Positions 14,401 through 22,236 of a DNA stretch of 64,000 nt are shown one piece after another. The DNA is taken from the NCBI RefSeq assembly GCF_963675165.1, contig NC_087386.1:1228931-1292930 (forward strand). The letters run 5' to 3'. Source of the DNA: Halichondria panicea (lineage: Eukaryota > Porifera > Demospongiae > Suberitida > Halichondriidae). The notes under the pieces were generated by a model. The model saw only the letters and a list, made by a program, of their open reading frames with translations. It made no database searches and had not been told where the DNA came from. Every line of letters starts with the position of its first letter. Position 1 is the stretch's first letter. The position numbers were made by a program, and so were the translations under genes.

Positions 14401-15244
14401 CCTCGATAATGGGAAAGCAAGGACTGGGGAAATAGACCGGCAAGGCGGACCCTCACCGTTTGAGTCGCTTCATTTGGGTGCAAGACCCGTGTCCCCATTC
14501 GACGATTTCAGCTCCTCTGTTGCTCAGGCCCTCATGACCAATTCTCAAACATTTGAAGACCCCTCAGCAGTCAACGCTCTAATAAACACAAGCCAAGATC
14601 TGTCGACAGTTATCGAAGAAGATGAAAACAATCTGATTCTTTCGAATGCATCGGCTCTGATTGAAACCCAGTCCCCTGAGTTACCACAACCTCTTATTCC
14701 CACTACCACAACAGCAGCCACTACACAAGATATTACAACAGAACTGATACGCAGTCAAGCAGAGACAAACCTACATGTACGAAAGGGCAGTGCTCCTGGA
14801 ATGAGTTCAGCCATTGCTAGCCCCTACGGCTATAATCGTGGATCCTCCAATTCTCCCAATTTCCAAATGCAGGCTTCTGGTATACAGGGCACACACACAC
14901 AGTACTCTAATCCATTCTACAACTATGGATACCAACACATGACCTACAGTAGCAAAGACTTGAAGAGACCCGCTGGACCAAGATCTCCGAAGTTTGCTCA
15001 AGATATTCCATTATCCATACCACAAGTACCACTGAACTATCAAAAGAAACGGCTACCACCGCCGCCCAAACCACAGCCTTACTCGAGAGCACAAGCAACA
15101 CAGTCGGGAGTGAACAAAGATGATCCTCTGTTGCAAAGATTGTCAAGTATTGGAGAATTTAACCCATTTGAGAATATACTGGGAAACATAGGAATGGAAG
15201 ATTATGTTAAAAGAAATACAAACAAAGAGACACCTCTAGTATGA
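2625..15244 (+). CDS. DENND1: DENND1/connecdenn-like Rab GEF, complete copy 1
   Basis: DENN-domain exchange factor; family members activate Rab35 at clathrin-coated and endosomal membranes. Exons: 2625-2635, 4513-4668, 6337-6444, 6955-7132, 7244-7297, 7509-7570, 7677-7725, 8095-8144, 8460-8556, 8731-8916, 9432-9508, 9931-10085, 10332-10381, 10440-10487, 12651-12674, 12886-13032, 13313-13449, 13706-13830, 14076-15244. They total 2883 nt in one frame (960 residues). uDENN is at about 4-150 (FTFVLTD, FGFCR), cDENN at 165-305 ([19 protein letters not shown]) and dDENN at 307-400 (DDVVLLDVD). The tail has NPF motifs near 652, 850 and 934, acidic Phe motifs and two proline runs, suiting EH-, adaptor- and SH3-binding. 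The 11-nt first exon is inferred: it gives Met-Thr-Ser-Arg, like the family's start. A nested antisense cluster fills 10488-12650. Confidence 0.9.
3699..3760. repeat. C-run and (CA)n microsatellite
   Basis: A run of C followed by about 55 bp of CA repeat, inside the long first intron assigned to DENND1 (2636-4512). I see nothing else recognisable in that intron. Confidence 0.9.
4471..4500. repeat. (CA)n beside the DENND1 exon 2 acceptor
   Basis: About 30 bp of CA repeat ending 12 bp before the acceptor AG at 4511-4512. It occupies the place of a polypyrimidine tract. Confidence 0.85.
5461..5747. mobile_element. Fold-back MITE, degraded TACCGTATAGCG family
   Basis: Ends read TACCGCATAGCGGG and, inverted, CCCGGCGGCTATCTGGTA. 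Inside are mirrored 'TATACCC...CGAA' tracts. The better preserved relative at 54992-55326 shows the same terminal sequence. There is no coding capacity, so this is a non-autonomous element in DENND1 intron 2. Confidence 0.65.
7388..7480. repeat. (TG)n/(TGCG)n microsatellite
   Basis: Alternating TG and GTGC repeats in a DENND1 intron. The matching stretch in unit 2 (18530-18580) is about half as long. Confidence 0.85.
7753..8040. repeat. Intronic direct repeat, about 140-bp unit twice
   Basis: Two imperfect copies begin GATTAAGCCCCTCCAGCAAG and end in 'aaggcctt'. Both are also present in unit 2 (about 18856-19130), so the repeat predates the large duplication. No coding function is seen. Confidence 0.8.
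8397..8459. repeat. (CA)n running directly into a 3' splice site
   Basis: About 60 bp of pure CA repeat whose final CAG is the acceptor of the exon at 8460-8556 (Glu-His-Ile-Phe-Ile-Pro...). There is no separate polypyrimidine tract. Unit 2 has the same arrangement at 19488-19538 with a shorter repeat. Confidence 0.9.
9706..9800. repeat. 16-bp minisatellite, about 5 units
   Basis: Units read GGCTAGTATAGAGGGT with small variants, in the intron before the dDENN exon at 9931. Unit 2 carries about 12.7 units at the same place. Confidence 0.9.
10490..10807 (-). CDS. Nested antisense lysine-rich small protein
   Basis: Open frame of 105 codons from ATG at 10807, ending 2 bp after the donor side of the DENND1 exon 10440-10487. 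It is not recognised. The first 75 residues are dominated by Lys, Glu, Pro and Ser with a KRKRE nuclear-localisation-like patch. The C-terminal 35 residues are more ordinary and Ile/Val containing. A related but rearranged reading occurs at about 48880-49130. It may be a second exon of the short frame at 10842-10940. The maintained frame and recurrence support coding; expression is unknown. Confidence 0.45.
   Translation of the reverse strand: MKEEPKSKQEKPKKATAKVPKVRKGGKKKDSDEKKDKPLPRKRKRESQPKKELSGDKEAQESEKSEPQQKHQCIVTIHDTSEFNKPTVQIIPPKYEHKLEVREII
10842..10940 (-). CDS. Nested antisense short protein, SEAIRE-like family
   Basis: A 32-residue frame starting [10 protein letters not shown]. Its start resembles those at 49638 (MSSRSEAIKEA), within 31714 (SESIRELERRAKANPGAP) and in exon 2 of the gene at 22015 (SEAIRELKRQAKANPKAP). 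A TATA box lies 54-60 bp upstream (10994-11000). It may be a complete micro-protein or a first exon. Function unknown. Confidence 0.4.
   Translation of the reverse strand: MCSRSEALREAMRRKIADPDSAPTITSVPGMS
10994..11000 (-). promoter_or_regulatory. TATA box of a nested antisense gene
   Basis: The minus strand reads TATAAAAGGAGTGAGTGATA. The same block recurs at 31762, 49280 and 50545, each time just upstream of a minus-strand ATG. That recurrence makes it a likely core promoter. Confidence 0.65.
11150..11215 (-). pseudogene. Remnant of a RING-gene 3' end
   Basis: Matches the stop region of the antisense RING genes (the stretch around 'aattctcggagctctc', coding Arg-Glu-Leu-Arg-Glu-Leu) but has no RING. 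Similar remnants lie near 49425-49490 and 49880-49930. They mark decayed tandem copies. Confidence 0.6.
11573..11615 (+). pseudogene. Degenerate duplicate of the 48-nt DENND1 exon
   Basis: Resembles the exon at 10440-10487 ('gaaagtggacgcaaaatga' is shared) but its first third is changed and the frame is broken. It sits inside the intron, downstream of the first antisense genes. A near-identical copy is at 50231-50274. It shows that the nested cluster duplicated together with part of its host exon. Confidence 0.75.
11706..12446 (-). CDS. Nested antisense His/Pro-rich repeat protein, RING lost
   Basis: A 246-residue frame from ATG at 12446. The first 60 residues are His/Pro/Gly rich ([16 protein letters not shown] type). 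Then come about eight 21-23-residue repeats of the type [16 protein letters not shown]. The three other copies continue into a RING and a TRAF zinc finger. Here the frame stops at 11706, where the sequence switches to one like the 3' part of the small gene at 50324-50509. So this copy lost its zinc-binding end by rearrangement. TATA box at 12523-12532. Confidence 0.55.
   Translation of the reverse strand: MDDHPRGGKGHHNRHHHRGPHHPHSPSGHPHNPHGPPGHPHNPRGHPHNPHLQQPTNPNHSTKAATQGLRQNRRNPSQPTKDATQVLEAATHVLEAATQVLRQNQPQPRKSQPTKGATQVLRQNQPQQRNPSQPTKAATQVLRQNQPQKRNPSQPTKAATQVLRQNQPQPRKRQPIEVTTTQVLHVQPQPRKRQPIEVTTTQVVHVRQNQPQPRKHQPIEVTTTQVLHVRQPQSRKSQPTKTATTQ
12523..12532 (-). promoter_or_regulatory. TATA box of the His/Pro-rich gene
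   Basis: The minus strand reads CTATAAATAG, 77-86 bp upstream of the ATG at 12446. Unit 2 has CTATAAATAAC at 23941-23951 before its RING gene. The two fragmentary blocks have a weakened version. Confidence 0.6.
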
Positions 15245-16604
15245 TAGGACATGCAGCTTTAGTGAGTGGAGTGATTTGCATTTTCAACCTTTTTATTGCT
15301 CGTGTATTCGTCGTGTGGTGCATAGTTTGTGTTTTCCTTCAATGATGTTATTATTAGGCCTGTTAAGATGCAAACGTGTTTCTGATCAACTGCCCGCCTA
15401 TATATATTAGGCCCCATGACATGTTTCTTAACCCAGCTACCACATTAATTGGTGTGTGCATGTTCTACTGCATTCTAATTTTCTACAACCCGCGTCTTTA
15501 CCTCAAGGACGCAACTGTCATGGATATTAGGCTTGGGCAAATTATGCTAGACTCTATAGATCTATAGTATACATGTATAATTTTTGGGGTTGAGCATAAC
15601 ATAATTTGACCCTCAGAGCCTGGTAGACCTAATTTCACTAATCTTGGTTCTCTATCTTAGCTATAGATATCTATTTACTGTACTGTGTCTGTAAACACTA
15701 GCCACTAATATACTAGGCGCAGGCTTGGAGGAGTATATTCTCTTTTGCAAAACTCAGCACTAGAGGATTATATTTCACTTTCTGTAATGCTCAATACATA
15801 AATAAATTGTCATTTTAGAATGTCTTTAAACAATGAGGAATAATAGGCTGGCTTTTTGACAATAGTCAAGAATAATAATAGGTAAATAGCATAATTTGTG
15901 AAGGCCTATTAAATCATGGAATGTGACGACACCATGGTGTCATGTTGTATTTATAGCAGAGGAGGTACGACACGTAGGAGCAATATTAGGGTATTATATA
16001 ACAATCATGCATGTGCGGTGATTATTGTGAGTCAGCAAAATTATGTGAACATTATAGTATTATCCCCTCTATAATTATAATAATGATTTTGAGCATGATT
16101 GATCATTGAAGTCATAAATAATATTTTCTCAGTAGTATAATTATAATATTATAGATCTAGTATAATTATAGTAACAAAAGATTATCTCATATAGTAATAA
16201 CTGAAGATTCAACACTTTAAATTATATAATTATATTGTGTTGATATAGAATCGATGTAAAGGAGGTAATTAAAGAAAACACGTTCAGCCAGACAGCAGCA
16301 GAGGACCGTTGCATATTTGCACAAAACTGACCAGCATAATGATCATGATCTAACCTATTATGCTGGCATAATTTGGCAGGGCCTAGCTGGTACTATACAT
16401 GCACTGGTAGGTACTGATATATATGTACAATAATTTTTTGTTAAAGGAAGCTAGGTATAATTATGCATCATGCACTCATTAAGCCACTTGGTATAACATA
16501 ATACTGCAATGAAGCTAAAATTATTGCAGAGATATAGTACTTCAACTCGGTCTCTTGAAAATTCACATGACATTTTACAACTAAAAATGTTCGAGTGCAA
16601 CTGG
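15245..16604. other. DENND1 3' flank without further genes
   Basis: AT-rich sequence between the DENND1 stop and ORF130. It includes AATAAA-type hexamers near 15798 that could serve DENND1. I see no coding exon, RNA gene or transposon here. It recurs at 26658-27997, and in part at 34540-35500 and 56321-57140. Confidence 0.6.
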
Positions 16605-16997
16605 TTAGTCAAAATAACCTACAATTTGTACAGCTAGTGGAGTCTTTGAGAGTTTGGTTCCAAATATGACAACCGCTCCGTGATTATTGTATGGCATAGG
16701 AGCGGTCTTCACATAAAAGTTGACAGGTCGAGAAGGGTCCAACTTGATATTGATATTGCACTGCAAAATAGGATTTACTTGATTATTACCAATTCCAGCA
16801 AGTACTCCAATTAAATGGTCTGTTCCATTCTCAACAACATGTACCTCAACGAGACAGTCAAAATAACGATTGGAACCCAAACTGTCCAAGCAGAGCATTG
16901 CACTTGACAAATGTATCTGTCTAGGGAATGTCACAGTGCACGGTTGATCTTTTATCAGTCGAATATCTATATAATGGTGCCAGGTAAAAAGAAACAT
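16605..16997 (-). CDS. ORF130, unrecognised gene, last exon (copy 1)
   Basis: A 130-codon frame with alternating hydrophobic/polar pattern suggesting a beta-rich fold, five Cys, and the end VQIVGYFD. I do not recognise the family. The apparent Met-Phe-Leu-Phe start is doubtful: in all four copies a T/C-rich tract and TAG precede (G/A)TATTC(G/A)ACTG, which looks like a 3' splice site. The coding exon would then start near 16972, with an upstream exon not found. It lies convergent to DENND1 and upstream of SLC44 in the ancestral order. Four copies keep this region alignable. Confidence 0.6.
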   Translation of the reverse strand: MFLFTWHHYIDIRLIKDQPCTVTFPRQIHLSSAMLCLDSLGSNRYFDCLVEVHVVENGTDHLIGVLAGIGNNQVNPILQCNINIKLDPSRPVNFYVKTAPMPYNNHGAVVIFGTKLSKTPLAVQIVGYFD

Positions 16998-19481
16998 GAT
17001 AATATTATTTATAATTAGATTAGCTACGTATAATTATTGTAAGCTGATTACATTGTACATTGTATATCACTGCTCAGTTTGTGAGCATCTGGCTATTACT
17101 TTGGCTATATCATCCTACCCCAGCCACTACTAATTCATACACAGCATAAGATGGCTGATATGGTCGTGCTGTTGGAGTGACACCACCGGGCATTGTGTGG
17201 ATGATAAAGCAGTCAACTGCAGTGACCTTGTTTGTAAATAAGAGCATCTAGATTAGGAGGTTCAAGTTACAACGTAATGGACCAATAATTGTTTGCTTTG
17301 GTATACAGTAGTATCACTTGAAAAGAACTACAAATTCACTAATTACATTTTATACATAATAATATTATGTGTAATACATACCTCGTGAATTTTGCCAATA
17401 CATTGTGTCTGTTCCTATTACTGTCAGTATGCTATGAATTTGTTCAGTAACAACTTTCCCCCTCCCATAGTGAGACGGAGGAGCACTTCACGTTTGTCCT
17501 GACTGATCTTGAGGGTCGCTATCGGTTTGGATTCTGTCGATATCCTCCCAATAGAGAGATGTGTATCTGCATCATCAGGTGAGACAGACAGGATGGCTGA
17601 CTGTAGCCTCACAGGGACTGTCAGGGGAGGCCCTAGCCAGAGTGTCATTTCCTTCAGACTAAAGTCAGTTAGTCGGCTTCTATTGCTAATACTGCATGGT
17701 GTATTTCAGTTCTACCATACACTCCTGGTTCTATCTATAATTTTAGTGAACATGTGAACATTATCTTTGCATGTTGTTAGGAAGTATGGGTCATATGACA
17801 CTGAGTGCTGCCAAACATTGAGTACCACTGCTCAGTTTCGTGATCATCTGGTTATTTACTGGCTATATGATCATACCCCAGTCACTCTGTAGTCCATACA
17901 CAGCGTATGATGGCTGGTATGGACATTGTGCTGAGGTGACAGTTATAATTATCCCATGGCATGCTTATCTCATACCTCGATAATTTACCCAGGTGCTGTA
18001 TACGTGTGCTACTTAAACATACACCTCACCCACCCACCCACTCCACCTCACACACACCCACTCCACCACCCACACATCACACACACAGTGACTTTCCCTG
18101 GTACAAGGTGTTCTATCGCTCCCTGGACAAGATCTCTGACCTTCGACTGGACCATCAAGATGAGCTGGTAGAGCCGTTCCTAGCTGGACTACGGAAACAC
18201 CCCCTCCCCTCCCTGGGCATGGACACTGTACTCAGTGTGGTGCCTGAGGGCATAGAGACTGGTCAGGTACAGCACTTGTACTGTGTGTACGTGATTAATC
18301 TTCTTGTTTAGTCCTGGTTAAATAATTATTTGTACTTTCATAGTTAATTTATGATTCTATTTATCATTCTGTTTCAGGTGTACACATTTCCTCTGCCCAA
18401 TCCCAAGAAGTTACCAGAGATCCCCACTGACGTGAGTCATAGCCTCCAGTCATGATGTTCATTGACTGTAGCATCATTCTATACATCATTGTGCATTGTA
18501 CATGACGTTATGTGTGGTGTGGCCTCATTGTGTGTGTGTGTGTGTGTGGTGTGGCCTCATTGTGTGTGTGTTTGTGTGTGGCATTGACTGATTGCTGCCC
18601 CCCTCTCAGGATAACTTCACTCAGTTCTACTCCAACCTTCACTACAATGTCATCCTGCACCTGTTCTCAAAGTGAGGCCCCTAGCTCTCATTCACACAGC
18701 TGTGTTTTAACGGATAAATTTGTTTGTGATTTTCTAAAATAAAAATCACAAAATTGTTTCTTTCTTCTTTCTCTTAGCCTGATATTTGAACGAAGAATCA
18801 TCATCACCTCCAGTAGTCTAAGCCTGGTGAGTGTACAAATACCCGTGGTAATTATGATTAAGCCCCTCCAGCAATCATTACAGTAACCATGGTTTTCTGG
18901 CTTTGTTTTGTGTTATGCTCTGGTAGCTATGACCAACCTATGTGGCTTTTGTAAGATCTTACCAAGGCCTTTATTATTATATGATTAAGCCCCTCCAGCA
19001 AGCAATGTTTGAGTATGGCCAAAGACATTATACAGTGACCATGGTTTTCTGACTTTGTTTTGTGTTATGCTATGACCAACCGACAATCACCATTTGGTTA
19101 TGTGGCTCTTGTATGATCTTACTAAGGCCTTCTAGTAGTCCCGTATATAGTGTTACAATCATAATTATGCTCTTACTATTGTTACAGCTATCTGCCACTG
19201 TACACGGAGTGGTGTCCCTCATATATCCACTGCGTTGGTGAGTCTAGCACAGTGTAGTTATGTTGCTTGCTGATACCGTGACAACTGTACACACTAATTA
19301 AGTGTGCACTTGTAGTTTGTGTCTGTACTAAGTGTACGTTGTTTTAAATTGTGAGTCTAAACTTACAGTGTTTATTATGGGTACTATAGACATACCTCAG
19401 GACTGTACCGCATTGTCTTCGTTTCATAAGTCAAATAGCAACACTAGCCAGTGCTTGGAATGTACATCGTGATAGTGTACT

Positions 19482-19539
<58 letters not shown>

Positions 19540-20786
19540 GAGCACATCTTCATCCCGATCACCCCTCCTCACCTACTGGACTACTGTGCTGCCCCCATGC
19601 CCTTCCTCATGGGAATACACTCTTCATACATGGACGTGAGTGAACATCTGTTATTCCTCTGATGACCCTTTACCAGATCTTTTAGCTTTTTTGTACAATT
19701 TGATTTTTGTGTGTGTCTGATGTTTCAGGAGGTTGCACTCGATCACTCTCTTTACCATTCTAATGTCATAACCAATTTCTTCACCATTTTAATCGGTCCA
19801 CAGCTGGTTCGGCGGATGCCCATTGATGACGTAGTTCTGTTAGATGTTGACGAGAGTACAATGGAGTCTCCTCATGTGGAGGACCTGGAAGCCCTACCCT
19901 CGGAGGTGGTGTCTGAGCTCAAGCATGTCCTCAAGAAACAAGCCTCAGCGTATGGGGACACTGTGGCGAGGTCCTTCCTTAGGGCACAGGTATGTAACTG
20001 TACACCCATGGCTGTGCTTATGTAGTCTTAAAGTTAAAGCCACACCCTCAAAAACATTCTCAGTATATAGTATTTGAACAGTTGAATTACCAATTGCAAA
20101 TGGCTCTTATTTCCACTTGTTCCATTTCATTGCGTATAGTGGGGAGGTACGGAGGTACATGTATGTATTTGGGTCTGTGGTGCAGTACAGTAAAGTTATA
20201 TATTTCATGTACACACTGTATGTTAGTGTGTGGACAGTGCAGCAAGGCTTGGTGTAGTCTGTATTGTGATTTGATTCTAGCCTTATTCGAGCGCATAAAT
20301 GAGAGTTTTATTCTCTTGTATGCGTTCTTGCCTTATACTGTATAATAAGTGCTAAAAAGCTACAAGAGTAGTCAGTGCCAATCCTACTGGGTTTAACAAT
20401 ACTCACTCTCCCCTTACATGTAGTGTGTGTACACTGGAGCAAAGCTTGATCCTAGTTATGGTTGATACACAATGCATTGATTGATCCACCATCACTTGCC
20501 CAGGTGTCCATGATTGGAGGATACAGGAGTGCCCTCAAGCTGAGACCAGGGGAGAAAGATGTTCACTTTGATGAGGAACAGTGAGTTATACTGTGCTATT
20601 GTAGGAAATTCAATCCTAATTATCAAAAACCTACACGTATACAAGTACTTACTGAAAGCGTATTATTGCTATGGATGTTTTATAACTGGCTGCATTATAG
20701 AGGGCACGGCATACTAGCACAAATTGAAACACACGTATGCATAGAGGTAGTCTCCTTCACAAGGCCTCAGAAAGGCCTGGGATCGA

Positions 20787-20990
20787 GGCTAGTATAGAGG
20801 GTGGCTAGCATAGAGGGTGGCTAGTATAGAGGGTGGCTGATATAGAGGGTGGCTAGCATAGAGGGTGGCTAGTATAGAGGGTGGCTGATATAGAGGGTGG
20901 CTAGCATAGAGGGTGGCTAGCATAGAGGGTGGCTAATATAGAGGGTGGCTGATATAGAGGGTGGCTAGTATAGAGGGTGGCTAGTATATT
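20787..20990. repeat. 16-bp minisatellite, about 12.7 units
   Basis: Same repeat as 9706-9800, expanded from about 5 to nearly 13 units, with ordered GGCTAGTA, GGCTAGCA and GGCTGATA variants suggesting block expansion. Confidence 0.9.
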
Positions 20991-21678
20991 ATTAGTGACC
21001 ACACTAGATAAGCTTAACTTCTTCAGTATGCCCCTATCATCCCTCACACTTGACATTATTTAGCATAAGCACAAATACATTTACAATAGTTATTTTAGTC
21101 CCTCCTTCCCTCTGCTCAGGTTCCTACAGTCTCGTCCCAACTCTGAGGAGTTTCTGGAGAAGCTGCTCCATTTCCAACACTTCCGCCAGTTCAAAGTAAG
21201 TGATGGTGGTGGGGACAAATCAAATAAATGCAGTCAATACAACTTGTCATGTCTGCTCATGTACGTACGTAATTACATGTACAGACATGCAGCATACTGT
21301 AAACTGATATGTCAACTAGTTTTGCCCCAGAAACCGTATTCTTAGATTTTGTGCAAACGTTCTATGTACACGAATGATGTCCATGTACATATGCACATAC
21401 AGTGTACGTACTTGATACAATGTACAATGTAGTAATACTGACTTCTTTTTTGTAGGCACTGATAAGTACAAGGTGAATTTTGAAAAGTTCATCAGCTCAA
21501 CAGTGGTAAGTTACTTGCAATAAAAATATAGTATTCTTTTTATTTGTTTCTCACTATCTACAGAAACTCGGCGGCCAAATAAAAGAAAGTGGACGCAAAA
21601 TGAGAAAAAAGGTTGTTACTACAAAAACTACTAAATTCTAAGTATCGATAGTTACTTGTTCATGGGTACTACTGAGCA

Positions 21679-22015
21679 TCACTGTTTCCTATCTGGGCCC
21701 CTCTCAGCATTGAGCTGTCTGTTCCTTAGCTCTGCATTTGATACGGCTGGTGAATTTGGTATTGGTTTCGTATATTGGCGTGGAGCTTTTGGGTTAGCTT
21801 TGGCTTGTCGTTTTAGCTCCCTTATAGCCTCGGATGATGAGTAATATTGTTTGGGAAAATAAACTGTTTTGGACAAACAAGATTACATCGTGAATCAATA
21901 AGTCAATCATTCTTATATACATACCTTTTTTGTGTAAACGTGGTCGAAGGCCTGGTCGAAGGCCGTATGGACCTGGCTTTTTAAGCTTGTATGGACCTGG
22001 CTTTCCTGAGCTCAT
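21679..22015 (-). CDS. Nested antisense two-exon basic small protein
   Basis: Exon 1 is 22015-21925 (ATG, Met-Ser-Ser-Gly-Lys-Pro-Gly-Pro-Tyr, with a repeated KPGPY and arginine-rich end). The donor is AAG/GTATGT. Exon 2 is 21863-21679, after acceptor AAACAG, ending in TGA. The joined product is 91 residues, strongly basic. Exon 2 contains SEAIRELKRQAKANPKAP, matching the gene at 31487-31714. A TATA box is at 22068-22074. The clean donor/acceptor pair and preserved phase argue for a real gene. Function unknown. Confidence 0.6.
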
Positions 22016-22067
22016 AGTTACGACTTCTTTTATTTGCAAAAGTTGATATGAGATTTTTTTGTCTGCC

Positions 22068-22074
22068 TTTTATA
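22068..22074 (-). promoter_or_regulatory. TATA box of the two-exon nested gene
   Basis: The minus strand reads CTATAAAAGG, 53-59 bp before the ATG at 22015. The flanks differ from the GGAGTGAGTG type seen elsewhere, so the position rather than the sequence is conserved. Confidence 0.6.
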
Positions 22075-22236
22075 GTTACGAGTACATGTTTCTTGGAAGC
22101 TATAAAAGTTCATGAATATTAAAGCCAACACTTCTAGTGAATAAGTGAATATGTACATATATAATTATACATACATAATAGACGGAATTTGTTGTACAGT
22201 AAATACTCTAAAATTCCAAGTAAACTAATGAATACT

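Larger units (their letters stand above)
5922..17056. repeat. Tandem duplication, unit 1 (about 11.1 kb)
   Basis: This stretch recurs almost base for base as 17057-28442 in the same orientation. It spans DENND1 from within intron 2 to the end, and ORF130. The breakpoint in unit 1 lies in intron 2, so unit 2 lacks the first two DENND1 exons. Differences are mainly microsatellite lengths, the nested antisense cluster and a 79-bp exon deletion. Confidence 0.93.

Noticed and set aside
16972-16997. Met-Phe-Leu-Phe as the real start of ORF130
   Set aside because: This part is broken in the inverted copy and reads like a polypyrimidine tract followed by AG in all four; a splice acceptor explains it better.
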